30,682 nt of DNA from positions 24,000 through 54,681 of the forward strand of contig VHZZ01005172.1 in the NCBI GenBank assembly GCA_009801015.1. Reading direction: 5' to 3'. The notes beneath the pieces are model-generated. The model made no database searches, was not told the origin of the DNA, and was given only the letters and a program-made list of their open reading frames with translations. A program made the position numbers and the translations under genes. Position 1 is the stretch's first letter, and each line of letters opens with the position of its first letter. Positions 9,466 through 19,700 of this stretch are shown here, one piece after another. This DNA is from Silene noctiflora. Taxonomy: Eukaryota > Streptophyta > Magnoliopsida > Caryophyllales > Caryophyllaceae.

Positions 9466-10850
9466 ATTCCAAGGTCATTCTTTTTTACCCGAACCAGAAA
9501 AACGCACTCCATTCAGACGAAACTTTTTCAGGGAAATCTAACAAGTGGAAGACTTAAGTATGCTCGATGCCATCCATCACGAGTTTAATATAGAGGAAAC
9601 ACAGGTTCGAGAGAAAGATATTCATCCTCCAATCGTCACGATGCCTAGCCTCATCAAATCGTCCGGTCCAACTGCAAATCGGATGCCACAAGGTAATCTT
9701 ATACTCACCTTTACTGCCACGAACTTCAAAATTATTAATGCCAACTTTTTGGATGTCATAAAGAACAATCAGTTTGGTGGTAACCCAACTAAGGATCCAA
9801 CGCATCATGTATTGAACTTTTGTGATTATTTTTTGTTAATCATGAGGGAATCAATAAGAACCCAATGAGGGAGGGTTGTTTACTTTCTCCCTCAAGGATA
9901 AAGCTAAACCGTGGAAAACTTTCTAATCAAGACATCACTTAATATAATTGACTTCGATACTTTAACTTTAGCCTTATATTAGAAGCTCTTACCACCTTAG
10001 CGCATTGCATTGCTCAGGACACAGATCGCCGATTTTCATCAGGGAGTTTGGAAATCATTATATGACGCATGATAAAAGTATGAGTTGCTGAGATCTTGCT
10101 TAATTCATGGGCTATATAACACATACATTCCTAATTATGCAGTCCTATTATTGTCTGTAACCCGAGTCCTATCAAATCTTTGACTCCACAACTCATGGAA
10201 ACTTCACCCACGCCGATACAAAAGAAGCATTTGACATCATTGAGCAGATGACAATGCATAATTCTCAGCTACGTAAATTGCAGGTAATGCAAGCTGTTTA
10301 GGGAGTTCACGAGGTTGATCAGGCCTTCTGTCTGCATAACGTGCTACTTTAACTCACCGATTCGACAATCAAGAAGCCGATAACTCTTCTTAAGCCCAAA
10401 AGATGATGCAAGTTGATGCGATGAAGTGTATAATAGAGTCCATATGTGACAATTGTGGCACTTTTGGGCATCTTTCTAAAAACTGTAAAAGAGTCGTGGA
10501 ACAGGTTGCCACGTTTCAGTTTCTTCTGGTAGAATAATAATCCTGCCTCAAACTATTACAATGAAGGGACAAAGAATCATCCAAAAATTTTGTATCTTAG
10601 CCCAAATAATGTTCTTAACCCTACCCCCCACCACCACAACAACAACCATATATGCCACCCCATCGAACAAAGCAACAAGTCTAGCTATCAAAAACCACCC
10701 ACTTTCACCCCACCCCAACAAGCTATATACGTCGTCGAAACCCGAGTGAAAAATCAATTATGACGCAGTCTATGATCCTTCAACTTCAAAAAATTGAGCA
10801 AGCCAAAGATGCATCGATCAAAATGTTAGCGATAGGGCTAAATCGTATTT
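9466..10850 (+). pseudogene. Athila-like gag, heavily decayed
   Basis: The position matching the gag start of the other two elements reads ATTCCAAGGTC, so the start codon is lost. A stretch without stops at 9545-9868 contains EDLSMLDAI and NQFGGNPTKDPTHHVLNFCD, matching the gag core. Further on, a zinc knuckle CDNCGTFGHLSKNC (CX2CX4HX4C) lies at 10445-10486, then a Pro/Gln-rich stretch (PPPPQQQPYMPP, ~10623-10660) and a segment (LQLQKIEQAKDASIKML, ~10780-10830) matching the start of the long open stretch in the first element. Stops and frameshifts separate these pieces. Confidence 0.8.
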
Positions 10851-11379
10851 TTATACAAAAATATCTCAAACGGACACTAAAAATGCAAAGAGTGAAGTCA
10901 GGGACGAAGCACAAGTAAATGTGACAAACTGTTTATTACTTATGAGTAGATTAAAGATTGTTGGGTCACAAAGTTGATATGAATTGGTTTGTAGTAACTA
11001 AAACGATTGTAAATAAGACGATCTCAAATGTATAAAACAAGTTTAGGGATTCCAGTTCACAATGAATATCAATTGGAGGATTTTGGTTCAATTAACTAAC
11101 ATAGACGGACTTTAGATCTGCACTTAGCATGCAGTCGCTATAACTAAGTCGTCCTACCTAATTATTGTAAGCCTTTTTTTATAATCATGAATCTAGTATT
11201 CTGATTGACAATAATACTAATTTGTGATACTATTAATTAATTTTGACCGCCGTAATTAATCAATCAAATTGATAAAAAACGATTTAATTAAGGGTTAGTG
11301 TATGGAAAGGTTTAAAAGAGAAAACAAGTTCGTCGGAAGAACAAAAAATTGAAGCGTTAGTTTGTTCTCGTACCTGTCA
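10851..11379. other. Unassigned AT-rich stretch
   Basis: No gene is visible. The text (TTAGGGATTCC, ATCTGCACTTAGCATGC, AATTAATCAATC) has the feel of LTR or retrotransposon sequence and may be part of a decayed LTR, but I could not align it to any LTR in this window. It separates the truncated element from the oleosin promoter. Confidence 0.3.
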
Positions 11380-11386
11380 AACAGCG

Positions 11387-11480
11387 TGCATGCAAAGACA
11401 CACATGTCAAACCCTTCCCATCATTCATCTTCCTTATCTTGTAACCCTCTTCCACGTACCAACCACCCTTTAAATATATA
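11387..11480 (+). promoter_or_regulatory. Oleosin promoter: RY element, ABRE-like core, TATA box
   Basis: TGCATGCA (11387-11394) contains the RY motif CATGCA bound by B3 seed regulators of the ABI3/FUS3 type. CCACGTAC (11452-11459) is an ABRE-like ACGT core. TTAAATATATA (11470-11480) is the TATA box, 78 bp before the ATG at 11558. This set is typical of seed-storage and oleosin genes. The motifs are seen; seed-specific expression is inference. Confidence 0.65.
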
Positions 11481-11557
11481 CAGCAAGATTTCTCTCATCA
11501 AACGAAGAAATTATACACACAAAAACATACTAATTTACTCTTGTATAGCAAAAAGTT

Positions 11558-13205
11558 ATGGCGGATCACTACTACATTGGGGTCACGGTTAAATTCGTGG
11601 CGCAAGTGCTAAATTTCCATGTCTAAAGTACTTTGCCAAGGGAATACCTTTCGTGGCGCAAGTGGCCGTGGCTAAGAAATAGTCACGTATAAAACAAGAA
11701 CGTGGCTAAAATTAAATTTTTAGCCACGGATTACCTCGTGACTAATAACTCCCGTGGCAAAAAAGTTATTCCAGTGGCCAAAAATAATTCCCGTGACAGA
11801 CAAAAAATATAAAAAATAAATAAACAAAATGTAAAAAATATTGTTTTTTGTTAATAATTAAAATGTTTTCACGTATGAAATTGTGTCAAGCTTTGATATT
11901 TGTTTTGCTAGTTAACTCGATTTATTCGATCATTACTTCCATTCATCAGTCATGCAAAGACGCGGTCTTTTAAGAATGTTATGCAATATTATGAAGTTTT
12001 AACCAAAAAAAAAAAAGATAAAGCAATTTACGAGAAATTCACGACTTTAATAAACAGAATTATATATTCATATTCATTTATCAAATTAACGATGTTATGA
12101 AAAAAAACATAAAAATATTCTGAATTGTAAAAAACTCAAAAATTAAGACGATAATAACTTTCTTTACTTGTGTATGATTTTATAGAAGTTTTAATTTCTT
12201 ACTAAACTAAATAAAAGAATTTCAAATATTTATTAAATTTATCATAATATTTTCAAGATTTTATATTTAAATTTATTTTCATATTATCAATATTTGATTA
12301 AGTTTCATTCAGCTTTTATATTTTTGTTTTACAAAAAATGCAATTGTTACGTTTACCTTAACATGAAACATCTTTATTCAATTCTGAAAAAACTTCGCCA
12401 CGAGTGTTTGTTACTAGCTTCGTGGCTAAGCAAATATGTTGCCATGGATAAGATGTAAGTGATGGCTAAAAAAAAATTGTCACGGAATGATCTGTGGCTA
12501 AATATAATTTCGCCACAGCTATGACATAGTTCGTGGCAAGAATGATTATTATCCACGGCCATATCCTAAAATGTGGTGCAATTGACCTTTTATCACGGGA
12601 AAAATTTTCCCGTGGCATAAATTTTTTCTAAGATAGTAAATGAAATTTTTCCCGTGGTTAAACTAAATTTAGCCACGAATTATAAATTCCCGTGGCATAA
12701 TTCGTGGCGGAAGGGTCAATTTGTTGTAGTGGATGAACACTACACAAGGCAACAACAAACACCCTTGACTCAAAAACTCTTCTCCGCAGCAACCTCCCGA
12801 CAAACGGTCAAGTTCGTAACGGCGTCAACTATCGGAACTGTTTTGTTAGTCTTATCCGGTCTCACCTTAACTGGAACCATCATATCCGTTATCATGGCCA
12901 CACCATTATTAGCATTGTTCAGTCCTATCCTGGTTCCAACAGTGATCACCGCCTTCCTAATTGCATCGGGATTTGTGTTCTCCGGGGGGTATGGGGTAGC
13001 GGCCTTATCGGTGTTGTCCTGGATCTACCAGTATGTGACAGGTAAAAACCCGCCTGGGGCGGAGCAGCTTAACGAGGCAAGGATGAGGTTAGCAAACGCG
13101 ACCCGGGATGTTAAGGACAGAGCAAAGGAGAACGTGTCGTATGGACAGCATAGAATCCAGGATATTACTACAGGATATGGTGGACATGTGACTTACCAGT
13201 CTTAA
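11558..13205 (+). pseudogene. Oleosin (short, L-type), split by a CACTA element after codon 3
   Basis: Oleosins coat seed oil bodies with a long hydrophobic hairpin. The first exon piece is ATG GCG GAT at 11558-11566. The rest (GAA CAC TAC...) resumes at 12735 and runs to TAA at 13203-13205. Without the insert the product would be 159 residues, a usual oleosin size, and the gene is intronless as is common. The hydrophobic core carries the proline knot [12 protein letters not shown] (PX5SPX3P). The C-terminus is short and amphipathic, lacking the insertion of the H-type. Reading through from the ATG, the element adds 19 codons and then a stop (11624-11626). The reading frame in the element's right end joins the oleosin frame but has no ATG; the first in-frame ATG is at 12894, inside the hydrophobic core. 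The allele is therefore probably null unless the element is excised or spliced out. The body itself shows no other lesion, so the insertion is probably recent. Confidence 0.9.
11567..12731. mobile_element. Non-autonomous CACTA (En/Spm-like) element, 1165 bp
   Basis: The ends are CACTACTACATTGG and, inverted, CACTACAACAAATTG, with a 3-bp target duplication GAT on both sides (11564-11566 and 12732-12734). Both are diagnostic of the CACTA superfamily. Both ends carry many copies of CGTGGC or GCCACG in both orientations, the subterminal repeats that such transposases bind. The interior (~11800-12360) is AT-rich and has no transposase reading frame, so it depends on a partner element elsewhere. 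Confidence 0.92.
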
Positions 13206-13460
13206 TTTGTGGCGGAATAATAGTGTATGCATGCATGTGTACGTTTTGATGATAGGAGTCTTAAGTGTATCGTTTTTGGTATTATCATCGTTGTATATAT
13301 TAATAATATGACGACCTACTTAGTTTACAATGTCTTTCCCATCGGACGCCAGCGGCTCTTTCGTGTATTCCTTTCTATGAATTCTTGAAACATTGAGATA
13401 TCGGAAGTATGGTGGGGAGGAACATCTGAAATGACAAAACGAGTACTCCTATTCCAACGG

Positions 13461-13502
13461 CTGTATCAGTTATTTATTCAGCTGTACCAGTTATTTATTC
13501 AA
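13461..13502. repeat. 21-bp tandem duplication
   Basis: CTGTATCAGTTATTTATTCAG is followed directly by CTGTACCAGTTATTTATTCAA; two differences. Confidence 0.85.
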
Positions 13503-13522
13503 CTTTGATTAAAATACCTCTA

Positions 13523-13591
13523 ATAATGAATAAAGAAAAGTAAATAAATAAATGAGATAATGAATAAAGAAAAAGTAAATAAATAAATGAG
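13523..13591. repeat. 34/35-bp tandem duplication
   Basis: Units at 13523-13556 and 13557-13591, AT-rich (ATAATGAATAAAGAAAA...AATGAG), differ by one extra A in an A run. Confidence 0.85.
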
Positions 13592-14173
13592 ATCGAGGGA
13601 TTTAACTCAATTGTAATAATGGAGGCCATTGTTGGGATTATACTAGTAATGGAGTAGCTACATAACTAACGTAAATAAAGCGACTCAACGTTAGTGACCA
13701 ACCGATGGAAGATGTCAAGACCTATAAAAGATCGGTAAGTGGATTATACATCCGATGTAATAAAAATGGTGGTAGCCGTTGGCAAAATGTGAGGACCTGT
13801 TAAGAGATGTTGAATGATGCAAGGATAGATGGTTGGAATTAATATTGTTATCTTTCACCGATGGAAGGTCTGTGAGGCACATGCCTGAACTATGTAGAGC
13901 TGTGAGGCGCATGAATTGCATGAGTTTTTTTTTTTTTGGCAACCGTAAAGAAAGGTTTTCATACATGTGGCATTTGACACATTTGGCCAAATGCACTTAT
14001 ATTATTAATACGGTAATCTAAGAAAACAAAGTAACTACATCGGGACATAGAAGTGTGTTGATGGCGTACGGATGGCTGGATACGGAAAACAAATTCAACA
14101 TCCACAACAGTCTTGAGTGGACTAGCAGCGCTGGTCAAAGGATAACACCCATCTTTGCTTGTCTTAATTGATG

Positions 14174-14367
14174 AGCTTCGGAGAAATATCTGCAACAAGA
14201 CCCAAAAAAGTGTCTTGGAGATTCATCTCCTTGGCTGTGATATCCGTCCTCAGGAAACCAACGAGCCCCAAATACACATCATTACTTATTTTAATCGTCA
14301 AAGCTTCGGAGAAATACCTGCAACAAGACCCAAAAGAGTGTCTCGGAGATTCATCTCCTTGGCTGTG
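14174..14367. repeat. 66-bp direct repeats, 128-bp period, within the retroposon
   Basis: Copies at 14174-14239 and 14302-14367 share AGCTTCGGAGAAATA through CTCCTTGGCTGTG with four differences. The ~25 bp before each copy are also similar (ATCTTTGCTTGTCTTAATTG against ATCATTACTTATTTTAATCG), so the unit is probably a 128-bp tandem repeat. Each contains a short inverted repeat, GGAGATTCATCTCC. Confidence 0.8.
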
Positions 14368-14806
14368 GTACACATCATATGGAACCCTATAAGACCCTTG
14401 ATCCATTGCGAGAGAGCAAAGTGCATTTACGCCCCATGGGCGTAGAAAGGAAAGGCGGGACACAGACCAGAAAAGTATGCCCCAAGAAGGGAGAAAACTC
14501 CTACACTTTGGAACACAACCACAACGGACAAGAAACTCGTAGCCCAAAAAATCGAGTAAGAAAATAGCTGTCACTAAATAAAACAACTTGAACAGCCCCC
14601 TGACCAAAACCATCGCTAAAGTCCACCTAGGGATGGGCACAACACACACCGGATGTAAAGCTACCCTTGTCATTATTAATCCGACACCTAAAGCAAACAA
14701 CTCATAGATAAGGGGACAGGACACCCCAAACATCCATGAGGAAATCGGTAAGGTAAGCCTATAGAAGCTTATTATTCGGTACAATAAAAAGTACGGTATA
14801 CACGGA

Positions 14807-15331
14807 TAAAACATAAACAAGAAGATGAAACCACCGCATCCGACCCAACCAACGCCACTGCCAAAACCCGACTCCACCCTACCAATCACGCCTCAAAGAC
14901 AAGCCACACTCCAAACAAAGAGGGAAACGGACGCCACAAGCCATCCACGAAAGACCCGGCTGACCCAACGAAACCCAAAACCCCCGACAAAGACACCGAG
15001 ACTCCAAATTCCAACCGAACTCCCCCAGGACCGTCGGCTTGCATCCAACAACACCAACCAAAAAGGCGNTAAAACATAAACAAGAAGATGAAACCACCGC
15101 ATCCGACCCAACCAACGCCACTGCCAAAACCCGACTCCACCCTACCAATCACGCCTCAAAGACAAGCCACACTCCAAACAAAGAGGGAAACGGACGCCAC
15201 AAGCCATCCACGAAAGACCCGGCTGACCCAACGAAACCCAAAACCCCCGACAAAGACACCGAGACTCCAAATTCCAACCGAACTCCCCCAGGACCGTCGG
15301 CTTGCATCCAACAACACCAACCAAAAAGGCG
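14807..15331. other. 262-bp direct duplication flanking an N: probable assembly artefact
   Basis: Bases 14807-15068 and 15070-15331 are the same length and appear identical, separated by one N at 15069. This matches the pattern at 1692-1776. Confidence 0.85.
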
Positions 15332-15898
15332 ACTCAAACCGACACTAACAGGACCAGGAAGTGGGAAGGGACCGATTGATGGGGGAAGGGGAAACACCAA
15401 ACCGTCCCAAAACCACCACCACCACAAACAAAACAACACACCAAGAAGAGCAAAGCTCATAAACATGACCGACGACCATAAGGTAAAGACGGGAACATAC
15501 TAGGGGCGGGGAAGGGGGTGAGGGAAAGGGGAAAGACCCTTGGAACGCCAGCAAGACTTCGATGACAGGACAGGAGAACGAACCGACCTCAGTGCACCAA
15601 CACGAAAAAACCACAACCACCCGCCGGACGATCAGGACAGAACCAAAATTCGTCGCCAGAAAGGGGAGTAAAAGTCAAACATATGAGGACCAAAAAAGAG
15701 GCGTGAACAATCGCCGGAGATAGGTTAAAGGACGAACCCATCTCCGGCGATAGGGTAAGGGGAGAAGGGGAGGAAGTGTGTGGAGAGGAGAGGCGGCGGC
15801 TCAATGAGACTGATTAGGGTTTTTTGTTTTTTTTTTTTTTTCTTTAGAGAGAGGGGAAAGGTTTTCTTTAGAGAGAGGAATTCTGCATTGCATGAGTT

Positions 15899-16705
15899 AC
15901 GTATAGAGAGAACATAGGATACTAGGAGCATGGACCGAGGATTCCAATTATCAAGGGCATGGCTTGCTTTATGCGTCTCCTTTTCCTCTTAAATTACCTC
16001 CCCCGCTTGGTCTGCTCTTTTGTCGGAAATGCGACCATCATGAGGCCTATCTCATCTACTCAAATACCTCGGTGGTCAGTTGGACTGTTGTGTAACATCC
16101 TTGTGCCTTTATTCCAATAAATCATCTACACAAATGCCTTGATGGACATTCTGAGTTTATCAGTCTCATAGATATCATGGATATGAAGCTCATGCTCAAT
16201 CTACCGTATTCCAATATGTTGCAATTTCGTGACATTATCTCATCTTTCGGTGTCCATTTCTAGGAAACAGTACTTTTATGTTTCATTTGTGTCATTATAT
16301 GAGTTATAAGTATGCCTCAGAAAGCCGTACTACTGTTGCGTAGAATATTTTCTTTCCAATTGTCTCGAAAAAGAGATCGTGCAAATAGAAAATCACTATG
16401 AATTGCTCAACAACAGAATTTAGCTTGTTCGATCCACTAATTTCAGGTTAGATAATAAGTGCATCAGGAAAAATAATACAACGGCCAAAAACGTGGACCA
16501 CATATGAACCTATTATTATATACACAAGAGGACTAGCGTATACTACACAAAAGAATGGCATTTACCCTAACTCCTAATATTTCCCTTTTTCACCCTTCTG
16601 TAGTTTTTTTTTCCTGTGTTTTTGTTTCACTCATCTACGCCCAAGAGCAGCATAAAAAAACCTAATACTTGGGCATGAAACAATTAAAGATACTGATGCT
16701 ACAAC
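15899..16705. other. Intergenic, containing the 3' untranslated region of the downstream minus-strand gene
   Basis: No gene is supported. The right part must hold the 3' untranslated region of the glycine-rich protein gene, whose stop is at 16706-16708. A short stretch around 15930-16090 could be read as a peptide with CRKCDHHEAY, but it has no start and soon stops. Confidence 0.5.
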
Positions 16706-19700
16706 TTACGATTGCCAAAACATGTCAAAGTCAGTACTATACAAAGAGCGATCTTGAATCTCCAAATTCGCGACATGCCAGTTGATCAGTCTAGACTGAA
16801 GACATTTACAAAAAAGTAGTCCAGCTGGAAAAATCCACCATTCACTTTCATCCCTACAGACAGAGCCAGCGAAAAGGTAACTACTTGCACACAGAGAATG
16901 ATTAGAAAATGTATAGCGAGAGTCTTATATGAGACGGTTCCACAAGTTGGACCAATTCACATTCTTATGAATTTTTAATTTAAATATCTAATTGGATTGG
17001 TATCCAATGTGAAACCGTCTTTAATAAGCTTTTGTGATGGAGTCATGTGGTCAAAAAGGTCGCTTACATGCCCCATGGCTGCAAATAAGGTGATGTTTTG
17101 CTTCGAGATGCCTGGGACTTGAAATGGACATAACCACAAATGAATGCTACTGCCTGTTTTCCACAAACATCGAAAATCAGAAGACAGTATTGAGGGTTAC
17201 AGGTCGCTAAAGTCACCAAACGTAGAAATACGAACACAAAAAGCACGAAACATAATTTGCTGAATCCACTTGATGACAAGCCAAGAACAAGTCGTAAACC
17301 TTGCTGGGAATTTTCTAGAGAATGGCAGCCAAATACAGTAAAAGCATCCTTTCTTATTTCAATGCCATTTCAATGCAACTTAGACTACCTAAGGTTGAAG
17401 AAAGGGAAATTCAGCAATAGCAATTGATTGTGCAAGTCTAACTGAGGCACTTACCAATCAATCAGGCACCTTAGGTGCGATTTTGCACAGCGCCTGGCTC
17501 ATAAGAGCAGCATCATGCAAAATTGCAAATTCCATATTTTTCTTCTTGTACTTTTATTGACTTAGGCGCTCTGCAAATTCCATATTTTTCTTGTTCTACT
17601 TTTATTATACGCTTTCCTTTGCCTAATTATACGTAACTTTTATTTCCTTGTATGTTAAAGCTCTTTAAAATTCGAAAAGAGATATTTTGCACAAATTTTT
17701 TTTTTTGAAAAAACATAGTGTGCTGAGACACATGCCTCCACCTTGTATTTTTCAAACATAGTAAGGTATACCCAAAGAAAGAAAGAAAATGTTGGTGGTG
17801 GGGGGTAGAGAGAGAGAGGCTTGTCACTCACAACGTTGACCACTGATGTAATGTTCCATAGAGCATACAAACGAGCAAGACCGGCAGATCGTCGAGGACC
17901 ATGACTGAACAAAGCATTAATCCCAGCTGGAAATGGCAGAAGGATGCCCAGTGGTAAAATAAAAAGGACAAGAAAGACATCAACCATTGATACAGAATAC
18001 AGCTGGAGTAACGTAAGAAGCACCAGACTGAAATCCCCTAGCAGCACTATTGAAATGACCAAACCAACAAGATCCTACAAGAGGGAAAAAGAATCAGGTT
18101 GAGAACGGCATTAGTAACTGCCTAAAAATTCTGAATTACATTCTACATTAACATACTTGAACTCAACGATCTTAAATGATTACGAGAAGTCAATACCTGA
18201 TGCCCAACAGGCTTCGTATTATGAAGAATGAGTGAGAAGGGAAAGAAAAAATCTCTCCTTTCTTCAAGACTTTGTATGTTGCTAATTGCCAGAATAGTTT
18301 CATATGGCCTCTTCTGCCTTGAGAAATACTCACCTTTTATATCAAATTGGTCTAAGAGAGGCTCTTCCCACTGGAAATCTGATGAATTTCCCCTGTTGAA
18401 ACCATTCAAGGTACCGGAGAAAGATATTCAGTTTAATTGCAGGATAGAAAACCAACCATAAGTGTAAATAGAGCTGGCAAGTTTGACCCAACCCGAGTGA
18501 ACTGGACCAAACCCAACTCAACAGGACCGAAAATGTTTCAAAATGAAACCGACTCGAGCCAATAATGACCCATAACCCAACAAAACCTCATCACAATAGA
18601 CCTGACGTCGAACCTAGCTTGAGATGGCCCATAACCCGAGCCAATTTGATACCTGTTTGAACCCAAACCAACCCGACCCGCAAGATAACCCGAAACTGAT
18701 CCCCCCCAAAGCTGACCCGAAAATAACCCAACATTGACGAAAAGTCAAGACGATAAAGACCAAAAGACATCTTGGAAAAACTAAAGAATTTTTGTTAGAA
18801 AAATATTAAAATCCTCCAGAATTTTCAGCAATGAGCCAAACCAGGTGTTGCTGACCCAAGCGCGGCTTGACCCGGCAATTTATTTGAATGATCAGGTCCG
18901 GTAATGACCCGACCCGTCAAGGACTCAAACCTGAGCTAAGAATTGACCTAACTAACATGACCTAAAAGCGACCCCGAACCCTACCCGATGCAGTCATGAC
19001 AAGATACTAATCCTTGGCTGAATTGCAATTGCTCTAATTTGGGAAAAATGACACGGAAATAATTTTTTGATAAATTAATTGTACAAATTTTATTCAGTAA
19101 CTCTACATATATTGGAGGGTTTAATGGTCAAAGTTGCTATGGGTGACCACCCAATGGTGACAATAAATTTGGGATGAAGGTTGTACCATGAATTAACAAG
19201 ATGGAGTTATACCTGAAAGGTTGATCAGCCTGCACTGTCCCATTTTGACATTCAGTAGGTGAAGAAGGTTCAGTGTTCCTATCAACAGCATAGACCGACA
19301 AACCATATTGATAATACCCAAAAGCAGTGACTTGAAAACAAGCCAGATCAACACGTAGCCCATAATTCCTTAAAGCCGGATTGGCATGACTTTCAAGCCA
19401 TCTGAGAACATGCCGGAATGATTTTCTCAGATATCCACGCCGAGCCAGTCGTAGATGAGCATTTACACCAGCAACGAGCCGATACCAAGTGGTAGGTGGA
19501 ACCGACTAAAGACAAACAGAAGGATAAAGTCAGCCAAATTAAGTCAGCATCTTTTTCTCTCTGATAATTCATTATCTGAAGGGCTGATTTGACCTCTTAG
19601 GGACTAATACCTGACTCATAAGGCTAGTAAGGATATTATCACTGTGAAGAGTGAGGGGTGCCATATAACTTCCATCGCCACCAAACAGCACACCCAAAGG

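Larger units (their letters stand above)
8527..10850 (+). mobile_element. Second Athila-like element, decayed 5' part
   Basis: LTR 8527-9319, a mutated PBS at 9325-9342, and gag fragments to about 10850. After that point similarity to gag ends (around the gag segment resembling KAAIKML) and no protease or polymerase is visible, so the element is truncated. The right boundary is approximate. Its LTR is about half the length of the other two and unlike the LTR at 6953-8509 apart from the ends, so it is a different family within the same lineage. Confidence 0.75.
13206..13924. other. Oleosin 3' flank, no gene seen
   Basis: It holds the 3' untranslated region and terminator area of the oleosin gene, two short tandem duplications (separate entries), and otherwise nothing recognisable. 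Confidence 0.5.
13925..15886 (-). mobile_element. Poly(A)-tailed non-LTR retroposon (LINE-derived or processed retrocopy)
   Basis: On the minus strand the unit begins near 15886 with a pyrimidine-rich, 5'-UTR-like leader (CTCTCTCTAAAG, CCCTAATC, GCCGCCGCC) and ends in a run of 13 A at 13937-13925. It is flanked by 12-bp direct repeats, ATTGCATGAGTT (plus strand), at 13915-13926 and 15887-15898, two bases of the left copy overlapping the T run. These are the marks of target-primed reverse transcription. I see no reverse transcriptase or endonuclease motif, so it is either an internally deleted LINE derivative or a retrocopy of a cellular RNA. An apparent 262-bp assembly duplication inflates it; the true length is near 1.7 kb. 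It contains a ~128-bp-period internal repeat. Confidence 0.7.

Noticed and set aside
14164..14889. A 241-codon open frame on the minus strand within the retroposon
   Set aside because: Hydrophobic, with no recognisable domain, spans the internal 128-bp repeat and has no supported start. More likely chance openness in a retroposon.
14825..15503. Proline/threonine-rich plus-strand frames, repeated twice
   Set aside because: They are antisense to the GC-rich retroposon leader and are doubled by the assembly artefact at 15069.
15930..16090. Possible Cys/His peptide (CRKCDHHEAY)
   Set aside because: Too short, without start, and soon stopped; not enough to call a C1-type or other domain.
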